A stretch of 27,459 bases of DNA from NCBI GenBank assembly GCA_964537035.1, contig CAZIAK010000055.1, forward strand, positions 1-27,459, written 5' to 3'. Each line of letters opens with the position of its first letter. Within the stretch, counting starts at the first letter, position 1. The notes beneath the pieces were generated by a model, which was not told where the DNA came from, did no database searches, and saw only the letters and a program-made list of their open reading frames with translations. The stretch is from CAZIAK01 sp964537035 (GTDB lineage: Bacteria; Planctomycetota; B15-G4). The position numbers and the translations under genes were made by a program. Shown here one piece after another: positions 16,725-24,943 of the stretch.

Positions 16725-16753
16725 GCTTGGTGGCGGGACTGGCTCTGTTGCGG

Positions 16754-16902
16754 CAGGCGCGCTGTGGCTGCGTTGCAGCGGCCACGGCCGATCCTCAACG
16801 TGGCTTGCGCCACGCCTCCGGTCGGCCGGACCACTGCGCCTTGCCACAACGCGCCTGACGCGACGATTGTTTTGCCGAAGGGCGTGGGTGACGCGACGAT
16901 TG
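16754..16902. repeat. Structured intergenic region: inverted repeat followed by direct repeats
   Basis: CAGGCGCGCTGTGGC at 16754-16768 pairs with 16843-16857 (one mismatch). Between them are smaller hairpins such as GCCACG...CGTGGC and GGTC...GACC. TGACGCGACGATTG then occurs twice, at 16856-16869 and 16889-16902, 33 bases apart. The region lies between the convergent ends of the small unknown gene (16724) and tonB (16926). No gene is seen in it. Confidence 0.65.
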
Positions 16903-16925
16903 GTGGGCGAACTGCGGGGGCTGGG

Positions 16926-17813
16926 TTAGGTGCCGAGTTCGAAGCGGACGGAGACGTCTGTTTCGCCGGGGACGGGGCGGCCCTTGTCTCTGGCGGGTTC
17001 GAAGGTCCAGCCTTGGACGGCTTCGACGGCGGCTTGGTCCAGGAGGTCTCGGCCTGAGGACTGGGTGATCTCTACGGAGAGGGGGGTGCCTGTGGCGTCG
17101 ACGCGGACGTGCAGGACCACTCGGCCTTCCCAGCCTCGTCGACGGGCTGCTCCGGGGTAGCGGGGGGGGCGGTTGTCGGACGCGGGGCGTGGCTCGACCA
17201 CCTCTGCGCTGGATGGGCTGGCTGTGGTGTCCGCCGGTGCTTCGACGGGTGCTTCAGCAGACGCTGCTGGCCGGGGCGGTGGGTCCTGGGCTGCGGCGGG
17301 GGCCCGGGGTGCTGTGGTGGCTGCAGCAGCGAACGCGGGTGGCGGCGTCTCTGCGACGGCTTCGGGCTGCGGGCGCCGCGCACGAATGGTGAACGCCGCC
17401 ATGTCGTCTTCGAAGGTGTCGAACCAGACCAGATCAGGGATCGGCTCGGCGGGCATGGGCTCAGGAGTGAGCGACACCACGGGGTCGAGGTCCGGGTCAG
17501 CTGGTGGATCGTCGATCACCGTGTGCTGGCTGGGCGGCGGCAGCTGGGCGATGCGCACGACGGTGTGCTCGACCTTTACGGCCGAGTGGGTGGGCGCCAG
17601 GGCTTGCGAGGTCAGCCGCACGACGGGGGCGTGGATCCCGGTCCACCAGGAGCTGAGCAGCACGATGTGCGACACGAGCGAGAGCGCCGCGGCGCCAGCC
17701 ACGTTGACCTTGCGGTGCAACGGCCGCCTGCACAGACCAGCTCGGTGGCCACGGTGGCCGGAGCTCGGCTGCGTGGCTTTCGCCACTCTCGTGTCGGCGC
17801 TGTCTGTCACCAA
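16926..17813 (-). CDS. tonB: TonB-family energy transducer
   Basis: Inner-membrane protein that couples the proton-motive force to outer-membrane receptors. One N-terminal membrane helix spans ~37-58 (VNVAGAAALSLVSHIVLLSSWW). A long Pro/Ala-rich periplasmic linker occupies ~90-215, and the TonB C-terminal domain is at ~218-293 (RYPGAARRRGWEGRVVLHVRV, then ITQSSGRDLLDQAAVEAVQGWTFEPA). The start is uncertain: TTG 17813 and GTG 17810 are adjacent, and no ATG is available upstream in frame. It lies 84 bases downstream of the TonB-dependent receptor gene on the same strand, so it is probably dedicated to that receptor. ExbB/ExbD are not in the window. Confidence 0.9.
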   Translation of the reverse strand: MVTDSADTRVAKATQPSSGHRGHRAGLCRRPLHRKVNVAGAAALSLVSHIVLLSSWWTGIHAPVVRLTSQALAPTHSAVKVEHTVVRIAQLPPPSQHTVIDDPPADPDLDPVVSLTPEPMPAEPIPDLVWFDTFEDDMAAFTIRARRPQPEAVAETPPPAFAAAATTAPRAPAAAQDPPPRPAASAEAPVEAPADTTASPSSAEVVEPRPASDNRPPRYPGAARRRGWEGRVVLHVRVDATGTPLSVEITQSSGRDLLDQAAVEAVQGWTFEPARDKGRPVPGETDVSVRFELGT

Positions 17814-17897
17814 GGACGGCTCGCAGTGGGGCGGCGAAAGGCGGGGCGTGGGCTGGTCTGCCGGGACATGTTGCTGAATCGGAGCCCGGCTCGTCGC

Positions 17898-20027
17898 TCA
17901 GAATCGTTGACGATACTGGGCGACCAGGCTCCGGCCCGGCTCGTTCTGGCCCGATCCGTGAATGCGGTAGTCCTTGTCTAGCAGGTTCTCCACGCCCAGG
18001 AACAGGGTCGAGGCCGTGTCGAGCTGCAAGGCGCCCCGAACACCCAGGATGCCGTAGCCTGGCGTGCCTCCGGGGGGGATGCGCGAGGTGTCGGTCTGGT
18101 CCCGCAGGGAGAGCTTGTCCGCGGCGTCTGCCAGCACGGTGTCGGCCTGGGCCCACCAGCTGCCGTCCTCTGATTCGTAGGTCGCGCCGCCCACCACGGT
18201 CAGGGGCATGAGGCGGCTGAGGGGCTTGTCCACCTCCATGCCCGCCCCGTTGAACTGGCTGATCTCGCCGTCGACCCAGCTGGCGCTGGCGAAGGCCGTC
18301 CAGCCGGCGCCCAGGTCGCGCTCGCCTCGCAGCTCGATGCCGAAGACCTGTCCGTCGCCCACGTTGTCCTTGCGAATGATGGGTACGCCGCCGATGAAGC
18401 CGCCGGTAGGGGAGCGCACGATCATGTCGTCGATGAAGGTGTAGTACGCCGAGACCTCGCCGTTCCAGCCGTCGTGCTTGGCCTTGGCGCCCACTTCGAG
18501 GGACAGAAACTTCTCCGGCTCGAGGTTGGGCGTGGGGGACTCGATGCCGCTGTCCTCGAGATCTGAAGTGAGGTCAGAGAGGTTGGGCGCGCGGAAGCCC
18601 TGTGAGACGCCTGCATAGATCATCGTGCCGTCGGCCACGTGGTGGGCCACCCGCACGGACGCCGTGAGGTCGTTCCAGCGCTCGTCGATGCGGAGGATGT
18701 TGCCCGGGGTGAACGGAGAGCCGCCGGGCACGGACGGGTTGTCGATCTGGTGGGCCTGGGCGTGGGCCTGGCTGAAGCGCACACCGGCGGTGGTCTCCGT
18801 GTCGCCGTGGATGAACTCGCCCTGGGCGAAGACGCCGAGCAAGTCATAGCTCGCGTCGTCACCCACAGGGCCCTGGATGTTCGGGGCCCCTGGAACGCCG
18901 AGGGTCACGTCCCGTCGGAAGCTGTCCACGGTGTCGTGGTACCAGTCGCCGCCCCAGGTCCACAGGGCGCCCCCGGCTTCGCTGGCGAACTCGGCGGCCA
19001 CTCCGGTGGTGGACACATCGAAGCCCCTGGCGTCGAGGCGCCCGCCCGTGCGCACCCGCAGCTGGTCCTCTTGCTGCCGTTGCCACGAGAGAGTGACAGA
19101 GCCCTCGTCATACACAGACCCTGCATCACCGACGAAGCTGTAGCGGCCATAGAACAGATCGCGGCCCTGGTCGAGGTCGCGGGAGAGCTCTTTGCCCACG
19201 GTGGTGCCGTGAAAGGGCACGGCCTTGACGGTCTTGTGCGTGCGCGGCACGTCGAGCTGGCGCACCCGCTGAGCGACGAAGGTGAAGCTGTCATCGAGCC
19301 CGGCGGGCACATCGACCCTGACATCGAGGTCGGTCTCGTCGTAGGCCGTACCCCGCAGATCACCGCTGCCCCGACCTGCATGAAGGGTGCCGAAGTTCTT
19401 GTCGGTGATGCCGCCCTTGATGGCCACGCCGTCCTCTGCGCCGCCCTCGAAGGACAGCCGGTTGACGAGAGACCGCTCGGCGCTGGACCAGCGGGTGGCG
19501 AAGCTGCCGCCCCAGGTCCCGTCGGCGGCGGCTGGCGTGGTGCGGGCGTTGACCGTGCCGCCGATGGCGTCGCTGCCCCAGAGCACGGAGCCCGGGCCTC
19601 GCACCAGCTCGACCTCGTCGATGCCCCAGAGGTCGACGGTGCCGGCGTACTGGTTGGGACCGTCCCGCCAGACCGAGTTGTTGAGCCGGATGCCATCGAT
19701 CAAGAAGAGCGTGCGATAGCCGCTGAAGCCTCTGATGTATGGCGACGACTGGCCCGGCCCGGTCTTCTGCACCATCACCGAGGGCTCGCGGGAGAGGGCG
19801 TTGGGCAGGCTGCGGCCGTCGGGCCCTGTGCGCGCCGCCTCGCCGTCGATCTGGGTGACCGCGTAGGGCAGGTCAAGCGCGACGGTCTCGTGGCGCGACG
19901 CCGTGACGACCACGTCATCCTGTGCGTCGATGAGGGGAGCGTCGCGTACCTGGGCCAGAACAGGGCCGGAGAGCAGGGCGAGTGCGGCGAACAGCAGGCT
20001 GGTGCGGCGTGAGGGTCGGGGCGTCAT
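17898..20027 (-). CDS. TonB-dependent outer-membrane receptor
   Basis: A 709-residue outer-membrane beta-barrel receptor. A signal peptide (RRTSLLFAALALLSGPVLA) is followed directly by a TonB box (DDVVVTAS, ~37-44) and a plug domain (SREPSVMVQKTG, YIRGFSGYRTLFLIDGIRLNN, VELVRGPGSVLWGSDAIGGTVN). The rest is barrel, with the TBDR C-terminal block (LFLGVENLLDKDYRIHGSG) and a final aromatic residue (YRQRF). No N-terminal signalling domain of FecA type is present. The plug resembles those of heme, siderophore and B12 receptors, but the ligand cannot be fixed. ATG 20027 is chosen over an upstream TTG. It sits 65 bases downstream of the anti-sigma gene and upstream of tonB. Confidence 0.93.
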   Translation of the reverse strand: MTPRPSRRTSLLFAALALLSGPVLAQVRDAPLIDAQDDVVVTASRHETVALDLPYAVTQIDGEAARTGPDGRSLPNALSREPSVMVQKTGPGQSSPYIRGFSGYRTLFLIDGIRLNNSVWRDGPNQYAGTVDLWGIDEVELVRGPGSVLWGSDAIGGTVNARTTPAAADGTWGGSFATRWSSAERSLVNRLSFEGGAEDGVAIKGGITDKNFGTLHAGRGSGDLRGTAYDETDLDVRVDVPAGLDDSFTFVAQRVRQLDVPRTHKTVKAVPFHGTTVGKELSRDLDQGRDLFYGRYSFVGDAGSVYDEGSVTLSWQRQQEDQLRVRTGGRLDARGFDVSTTGVAAEFASEAGGALWTWGGDWYHDTVDSFRRDVTLGVPGAPNIQGPVGDDASYDLLGVFAQGEFIHGDTETTAGVRFSQAHAQAHQIDNPSVPGGSPFTPGNILRIDERWNDLTASVRVAHHVADGTMIYAGVSQGFRAPNLSDLTSDLEDSGIESPTPNLEPEKFLSLEVGAKAKHDGWNGEVSAYYTFIDDMIVRSPTGGFIGGVPIIRKDNVGDGQVFGIELRGERDLGAGWTAFASASWVDGEISQFNGAGMEVDKPLSRLMPLTVVGGATYESEDGSWWAQADTVLADAADKLSLRDQTDTSRIPPGGTPGYGILGVRGALQLDTASTLFLGVENLLDKDYRIHGSGQNEPGRSLVAQYRQRF

Positions 20028-20092
20028 GGTCGCGTCGGTCGGCTTCTTGAGGGGCAAGTCTCAGGAGAGACCGAGCGAAGTGGGCAAGAGGT

Positions 20093-21043
20093 TCAATGCA
20101 GGCTCGATTTATTCCGGAGTGCGTGGCCGCGAAGGACGCCCAGGGCGGCGCTGATCAGCGGCGCGGGGCTGAGATCGGCGCCCATGCTCAGCGGGGCCTC
20201 GATGGAACGGAGCGCGAGCTCGTCCCAGCCCTCGGTGGGAGCGGACGGGATGGAGACGCCCTGGGGCAGCAGGCTCAGCTCGCTGGCGCGAGCCAAGGTC
20301 GCCTGGCGCCAGACCTCCCGGGCGTCCGCAGCGCCTCGTCGCCTTGGCGATGTGGGCGCAGAGAGCTGCCGGAGGGCAGCAGCGGCACTCTCACGGAGGG
20401 AGTCGCCTCCCAGGAGAGCCCAGGCATCCAGCAGGGCTCGCGTGCCTACGACATGGTCGAAGTTGGCAGAGGACAACGAGCTGCCCAGGCTGCCGTCGCT
20501 GTTCTGCTGCTCGACCAGCCAGTCTGCGGCCCGGGAGACGCGGGCCGTCCGCTCGTCGCTGGGCGCCTCGGCCGCACCGCGGGTCAGGGCGATCAGGGAG
20601 AGGGAGTGCAGCCCGATCTGCTGCGCTCGCAGACCGTGGGTCGTCTCTGCGGGCCAGGTGCCTGCGCCGGTGAGCTGCTGCTCGATCCAGGCCAGGTCGG
20701 GGTGTGCACTCGCCGGTGTCAGGCGCGGCGTCTCGCTGCTGCTCTGCTGGAACACGACCAAGGTGACGAGCAGCAGGGCGGCCACGGCGGCCCGGGTGGT
20801 CCATGGCCTGAGGCGCGTGGGTTGGGGCCTGCCAGATCGTGGAGCAGGGGCTGCGCGCTGGCCGTCGAACGGCTCTCGGCTGGTGGTGAGCCCCTGCAGC
20901 AAGACCTCGGCATCGCGCAGGAAGGCCCGACACGGTTCACAGGAAACCAGGTGCTCGGCGAAGAGTCGCGCTGCGTCCGCAGAGAGCTCTGCCTGGATCC
21001 AGGCCACGGCCTGCTGTTCGTGGGGACAGGTCTCAGGAGCCAA
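20093..21043 (-). CDS. Membrane anti-sigma factor with zinc finger and alpha/alpha-toroid-like outer domain
   Basis: Partner of the ECF sigma gene, overlapping it by 11 bases. The N-terminal ~45 residues form a zinc-binding anti-sigma domain: HLVSCEPC gives the HxxxCxxC site, with an earlier CPHEQQAVAWIQAELS helix. A single membrane helix follows (AAVAALLLVTLVVF, ~84-98). The ~200-residue outer part has repeats such as ADWLVEQQNSDGSLGSS and HSLSLIALTRG. These recall the QW-type repeats of the prenyltransferase/squalene-cyclase toroid; this assignment is from pattern only. The outer domain could sense a ligand or a receptor state. ATG 21043 is the start, coupled to the end of the sigma gene. 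Confidence 0.82.
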   Translation of the reverse strand: MAPETCPHEQQAVAWIQAELSADAARLFAEHLVSCEPCRAFLRDAEVLLQGLTTSREPFDGQRAAPAPRSGRPQPTRLRPWTTRAAVAALLLVTLVVFQQSSSETPRLTPASAHPDLAWIEQQLTGAGTWPAETTHGLRAQQIGLHSLSLIALTRGAAEAPSDERTARVSRAADWLVEQQNSDGSLGSSLSSANFDHVVGTRALLDAWALLGGDSLRESAAAALRQLSAPTSPRRRGAADAREVWRQATLARASELSLLPQGVSIPSAPTEGWDELALRSIEAPLSMGADLSPAPLISAALGVLRGHALRNKSSLH

Positions 21044-21563
21044 GGCCGAACTCCGCTCGCAGCCGCCGCACGGCGTGATAGACCCGCGACTTCACCGTGC
21101 CTTCGGGGATGCCCAGGCGCTCCCCCGTCTCTCGATAGCTGAGCCCGGCCCGCACGGTGAGCTCCAGGACGTCGCGGTGTCGGGTGCTGAGTGTGGCCCA
21201 GGCGGCATGGAGGTCGAGCCGCTCTGCAGAGGTCTCGCCCAGACCGCAGGGCATCTGGGCCGCGCGCTGCAGAGGCTCGCTGTCCGGTCGCCGCCGGCGG
21301 ACCCAGTCGACCCATGAGTTGCGGGCCAGACGGTGCAGAAAGCCAGAGAAGCTGCCTCTGGCTTCATAGCGTTCGAGCGCCTTGTGCAACCTGATGAACG
21401 TCTCCTGCACGCAATCCTCGGCGTCGTGCTCCTGGAGACCCTTGCTGCGAAACCAGCTGAGCAGCAGCGGACGATGCCGGTTCGTCAAGGTGTCGAGGGC
21501 GCCGGGCACCCCCGCCGCAGCGGCGCTCATCAGGTCGTCATCACGGGGCATTGTCAGTGCCAT
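21033..21563 (-). CDS. ECF-type RNA polymerase sigma factor
   Basis: A 176-aa sigma-70 family factor containing region 2 (HDAEDCVQETFIRLHKALERYEA, then FLHRLARNSWVDWVRRRR) and region 4 (LSTRHRDVLELTVRAGLSYRETGERLGIPEGTVKSRVYHAVRRL). Region 3 is missing, as is normal for ECF factors. It would direct polymerase to a small set of promoters, probably including its own operon. The cognate anti-sigma gene overlaps its 3' end. ATG 21563 is used; ATG 21551 is an alternative. It begins 21 bases after the MBOAT stop, so it may also be read from the SGNH/MBOAT transcript. Confidence 0.94.
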   Translation of the reverse strand: MALTMPRDDDLMSAAAAGVPGALDTLTNRHRPLLLSWFRSKGLQEHDAEDCVQETFIRLHKALERYEARGSFSGFLHRLARNSWVDWVRRRRPDSEPLQRAAQMPCGLGETSAERLDLHAAWATLSTRHRDVLELTVRAGLSYRETGERLGIPEGTVKSRVYHAVRRLRAEFGLGS

Positions 21564-21584
21564 ACGGTAGAGGTGAGGCTGTCG

Positions 21585-22994
21585 TCAGAACTGGAAGTAC
21601 ACGAAGGGTCTGAAATCTTTCGCAGCCCATTGCAAGGCCAGGGCCACTCCCGCACCCCAGAGCGTGTAGCAGAGCCAGTGAGGCGCTCGGCGCCAGGGGC
21701 CCGCGAACCACCGCTTATAGGAGATCCAGTGCACGGCAACCAAGCAGGGGAAGAGCCACAGGGCGGTGTTGCCCAGGCTGAGTTCACCCGGCGCATCGAA
21801 GAGCACGAAGGCCCTGAGCGTCGTGCCGGTGACCTCCCAGCCGCTGGGCCGGAAGAAGACGATGGTGATGCACACGTAATAGAACGTGATCAGCGGACCC
21901 ACCCGGCCCAGCACCTTGCTGAGTCGAGGGCGTGCGGTGATGAAGGGCCGGCTGAGGATGTTGAACGTGGATCCGGCGCCGTGCAGCAAGCCGAAGATGA
22001 CGTAGTTCCAGCTCGCGCCGTGCCAGAGGCCGCAGAGAGCGAAGGTGATCATCAGGTTGCGGCCGATGAGCAGCGCTGAGTTGCGCCCGCGCCGCAGCAG
22101 GCTCACGAAGATGTAGTCCCGCAGCCATTGGGACAGGCTGATGTGCCAGCGCTTCCAGAACTCTTCGATGTTGTTGCTGAAGAACGGGTGGGCGAAGTTC
22201 AGGCACAGCGTGTAGCCCAGCAGCCCCGCCGTGGCGATGGCCATGTCGGAGTAGCCCGAGAAGTCGCAGTAGACCTGCACCGCGTAGTACAGCGCTGCCG
22301 TGATGGCTGAGCCCAGATCGTAGAGCTCAGGCGACTCGAAGTAGCGGTCGGCCACCATGGCCAGATTGTCAGAGATGCAGGCCTTCTTGATGAAGCCGAT
22401 GAGGAACAGGGTGAGGCAACCCCTGAAGTCGACCGAAGCGAGTCGACGTCGTGTCTCAAGCTGGGGCAAGAAGTCGACCGCTCGCACGATCGGCCCGGCC
22501 ACGAGCTGGGGGAAGAAGCCCACGAACAGCGCGAAGTCGAGCAGGTTGCTTACGGGCTTGAGCGCTCTGCGGTAGATGTCGAGGGTGTAGCTGAGGGTCT
22601 GGAAGGTATAGAAGCTGATCCCGACCGGCAGGATGATCTCCAGGGTGCTCACCGGGAACTCGAGGCCGACGAGATCGAAGAGCCCCTGCCCCGAGGTCAC
22701 GAAGAAGTTGAAGTACTTGAAGAAGCCCAGCAGCCCGAGGTTCGATGTCAGGCTGAACATCAGCCAGAACTTGCGCCCTCGGGGAGGGTCGTCCTGCCCC
22801 AGCATGCGCCCGGCGTGATAGTCGACCAACGTCGAGAAGGCCATCAGCCCGCAGAAGCGCCAGTCCCACGCCCCGTAGAAGACGTAGCTGCAGACCAGCA
22901 GCCAGACCTTGCGAGAGGTGTTCTTCTTCAGCGCCCAGTAGACCGCGAAGGCCACCACGAAGAAGACGACGAAGCGAAACTCGGTGAACAGCAT
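21585..22994 (-). CDS. MBOAT-family O-acyltransferase (AlgI/DltB-like)
   Basis: A 469-residue polytopic membrane protein. It has the AlgI/DltB signature: an N-terminal MLFTEFRFVVFFVVAFAVYW helix, GLLGFFKYFNFF, LPVGISFYTFQTLSY, FFPQLVAGPIVR, and the catalytic-region motifs FWKRWHISLSQWLRDY (His284) and LWHGASWNYVIFGLLHG (His325, His338). Family members pass an acyl group from an inner donor (acyl-CoA or carrier protein) across the membrane to an outer acceptor such as polysaccharide or teichoic acid. The SGNH-like gene begins the pair, with 14 bases between them. Carrier-protein genes on the opposite strand upstream make a carrier-bound donor plausible. The acceptor is unknown. Confidence 0.94.
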   Translation of the reverse strand: MLFTEFRFVVFFVVAFAVYWALKKNTSRKVWLLVCSYVFYGAWDWRFCGLMAFSTLVDYHAGRMLGQDDPPRGRKFWLMFSLTSNLGLLGFFKYFNFFVTSGQGLFDLVGLEFPVSTLEIILPVGISFYTFQTLSYTLDIYRRALKPVSNLLDFALFVGFFPQLVAGPIVRAVDFLPQLETRRRLASVDFRGCLTLFLIGFIKKACISDNLAMVADRYFESPELYDLGSAITAALYYAVQVYCDFSGYSDMAIATAGLLGYTLCLNFAHPFFSNNIEEFWKRWHISLSQWLRDYIFVSLLRRGRNSALLIGRNLMITFALCGLWHGASWNYVIFGLLHGAGSTFNILSRPFITARPRLSKVLGRVGPLITFYYVCITIVFFRPSGWEVTGTTLRAFVLFDAPGELSLGNTALWLFPCLVAVHWISYKRWFAGPWRRAPHWLCYTLWGAGVALALQWAAKDFRPFVYFQF

Positions 22995-23008
22995 GGGTCG
23001 GCGAGGGG

Positions 23009-24082
23009 CTACTCGAAGCGGGAGAAGGCGCGCGCGAAGATCCTGCTGAACTCCTCGGCGCCGGCGCGGTTCAGGTGACCATCGAAGCGAAGGTCGAACT
23101 GATAGATGAAGGCCTGCTGCCGCGGATCATTGAAGGTCATCAGGTCGGGGATCAGGCCGGCCTCTCGCAAGGCGTGGGCGTGGGGTGTGGGATCCATGCC
23201 AGGCGGCACGATGTAGATCAGGCGGGCACCGGCAGCGCGGACGAGGGCCATCTGGCTCGCCAGTGCGTCCTCGTTGTAGCGCTCGAGGTTGTAGTCAGCC
23301 GTGTTGCCCTTGGCCAGAAAGTCGAGCCTGTTGCGGTAACCGCCTCGGCGCTTCAAGAACCCCTCGCGCCGCTTCAGGATGCTGGGGTCGTCGAGGTTGT
23401 CCAGGGCTTGGTAGCCACAGTCGCGGGACACGTCCTCTAACGACAGGGGCTGGTCCTCGACGAGCCCTTGCAGGTCATCGAAGATGCGCCGCCCCTGGCC
23501 GAACGCTGTGAGCCGCTGGCCGAACATGCGCAGGTGATCCCACATTTTCAGAAAGCGGTCCTGCAGGGGCAGGTCTTGCATGGCCAGGGTGCGAAACACT
23601 GTCCCGGTCTGGCGCGCCGTGTGCCAGGCGATGCTGCGATTCGTGAAGGCGTTGTCCTTGATCTGGCGGACCCAGTCGGGTGCCTCGATGAAGAGGGTGC
23701 GCAGGTTCTGACCATCCATGGCCAGCACCCGTCGCAGCACGTAGTCGATCTCGACGTCGGGCATGCCCGGGCCGCCCAGATTGAACGAGGACATGTCGAC
23801 GCCCAGCTGGCTCAGCTCGCCGTCGATGATCTCGGGGATGAACGACCTGAAGATGTGGCTGCGACCCACGAAGAGCGTGTCGTACTCGCCGATGTGCTCC
23901 TCGAGGTGCTGGAGCTTGGTCGTGATCGGGAAGTCTTCGGGGGGCGGTGTGGCGGACAGGCCCCAGCTGGCCACCAGAACAAAGCCCACAACGGCGCCCC
24001 CGATCGAGCTCAGAATCGAGGCCGGACCCGCCCGAACACCCTGCTCCCCGGGCGCGTCGATGGGCGGTTCCGTCGTCGACAT
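23009..24082 (-). CDS. Membrane-anchored SGNH-hydrolase-like protein, MBOAT partner
   Basis: A 357-residue protein with one N-terminal membrane helix (~21-43) and an outer domain of SGNH type. FVGRSHIFRSF at 72-81 carries the likely block I Ser75, and NLGGPGMPD (Asn101) the oxyanion region. FDGHLNRAGAEEF near the end supplies Asp334 and His336. This layout parallels AlgJ/AlgX and DltD, which act with MBOAT proteins to complete acyl transfer outside the membrane. The Asp-x-His spacing differs by one from the usual Asp-x-x-His, so catalysis should be treated as likely rather than shown. First gene of the minus-strand run; divergent from the carrier-protein genes. Confidence 0.8.
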   Translation of the reverse strand: MSTTEPPIDAPGEQGVRAGPASILSSIGGAVVGFVLVASWGLSATPPPEDFPITTKLQHLEEHIGEYDTLFVGRSHIFRSFIPEIIDGELSQLGVDMSSFNLGGPGMPDVEIDYVLRRVLAMDGQNLRTLFIEAPDWVRQIKDNAFTNRSIAWHTARQTGTVFRTLAMQDLPLQDRFLKMWDHLRMFGQRLTAFGQGRRIFDDLQGLVEDQPLSLEDVSRDCGYQALDNLDDPSILKRREGFLKRRGGYRNRLDFLAKGNTADYNLERYNEDALASQMALVRAAGARLIYIVPPGMDPTPHAHALREAGLIPDLMTFNDPRQQAFIYQFDLRFDGHLNRAGAEEFSRIFARAFSRFE

Positions 24083-24226
24083 GGGTGGGGAAATCCGGCG
24101 GCCAAGCAGGGCTCTCTCGCCCGGGCGGGCGCTGTCTGTTCGAGGAGCGGGCGGAGTATACCGCCCTGTTGCCGAGGGGGGCTCACGCCCACCAAAAACC
24201 GCACGGGGGCGGGGCCTGGTTGAATC

Positions 24227-24280
24227 TCAAGCTGGAGTCTAGCCAAGTCGATATACGGTAGACTTCCCGTCTTGAACCCA
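24227..24280 (+). promoter_or_regulatory. Promoter-like block upstream of the first carrier gene
   Basis: CTCAAG-TGGAGTC, a ten-base gap of unrelated sequence, then GATATACG-TAGACTTCC-GTCTTGAA are shared with the block before the second carrier gene at the same distance from the ATG. TAGACT at 24259-24264 could be a -10 element; no good -35 is seen at 17 bases, so the sigma factor is unknown. Confidence 0.5.
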
Positions 24281-24309
24281 GCCTTCTTCCGCTCGACCGG
24301 GCCGCAGCG

Positions 24310-24540
24310 ATGAAACGTACCGAATTCCTCGACAAACTCACCGAGGCCCTCTTCATGGACAAGGGCTCGCTCAAGCCAGAGCAGGTGCTCAAGGACATGA
24401 AGTGGGATTCCATGCACAGCCTCGAGTTTCAGGCCCTGGCCGACGAGCTCTTCGAGATCCTGGTGGACCCTGCTGCCATCACCAAGTGTGTTTCGATCGG
24501 CGATCTCTGCGACCTGGTGAACCTCGAGCCTGACGGTTGA
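24310..24540 (+). CDS. Acyl-carrier-protein-like protein 1
   Basis: A 76-residue four-helix carrier protein. The phosphopantetheine attachment site is Ser34 in KWDSMHSLEFQAL; the DSM form is shared with DltC-type D-alanyl carriers and many ACPs. Length is typical. Compared with the second carrier downstream, 59 of 76 residues are identical, including all of positions 31-43 around Ser34. Differences cluster after residue 48 (helix III), the face that often selects partner enzymes. It begins a plus-strand unit of two carriers and two KAS III-like genes, divergent from SGNH/MBOAT genes. It would hold an acyl thioester; the acyl group is unknown. Confidence 0.87.
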   Translation: MKRTEFLDKLTEALFMDKGSLKPEQVLKDMKWDSMHSLEFQALADELFEILVDPAAITKCVSIGDLCDLVNLEPDG

Positions 24541-24712
24541 TCTCGCCCCCACGCCGGGCGGTCCTGCGGGCCGTCGCCGCGTAGCTGCAGGCCCCTGAGA
24601 ACCCGATCGTAGCTGGGTCTGGCTGAGCCTCAAGGTGGAGTCGACAGGGGCCGATATACGTTAGACTTCCTGTCTTGAATCCCGACACATTCCGCTCGAC
24701 CGGGCCGCACCG
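24541..24712 (+). other. Spacer between carrier genes carrying the duplicated promoter block
   Basis: The first half (to about 24625) has no match to the earlier region and contains small GC-rich hairpins only. From about 24630 it repeats the block seen before the first carrier gene: CTCAAG-TGGAGTC at 24630-24642 and GATATACG-TAGACTTCC at 24653-24670. Unit-to-unit offset is 403 bases, so promoter and gene were duplicated together. Confidence 0.65.
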
Positions 24713-24943
24713 ATGAACCGGACAGAATTCCTCGACAAGCTGACCGAGGCCCTCTTCATGGACAAGGGTTCGCTCAAGTCTGAGCAGGCTCTCAAGGACG
24801 TCAAGTGGGACTCCATGCACAGCCTTGAGTTTCAGGCACTGGTTGACGAGCTCTTCGACAGGCGGGTTGACCCGGTGGCCATTGGCGACTGCGAGACGAT
24901 TGGCGACCTCTGCGACCTGGCGAAGATCGAGCCAGACGCGTGA
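24713..24943 (+). CDS. Acyl-carrier-protein-like protein 2
   Basis: Tandem paralogue of carrier 1, also 76 residues with Ser34 in KWDSMHSLEF as the phosphopantetheine site. It differs mainly at residues 49-51 (DRR for EIL) and at 58-62 and 70-72. Its TGA overlaps the GTG of the first KAS III-like gene (GTGA, 24940-24943), so the two are translationally coupled. The duplication of both carrier and condensing enzyme suggests two carrier/enzyme pairs with different acyl groups or partners, though sequence alone cannot say which pairs with which. Confidence 0.87.
   Translation: MNRTEFLDKLTEALFMDKGSLKSEQALKDVKWDSMHSLEFQALVDELFDRRVDPVAIGDCETIGDLCDLAKIEPDA

Noticed and set aside
18639..20012. Plus-strand open frame of 457 codons opposite the TonB-dependent receptor
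   Set aside because: Same shadow effect; composition is unlike a real protein, and the receptor on the other strand is unambiguous.
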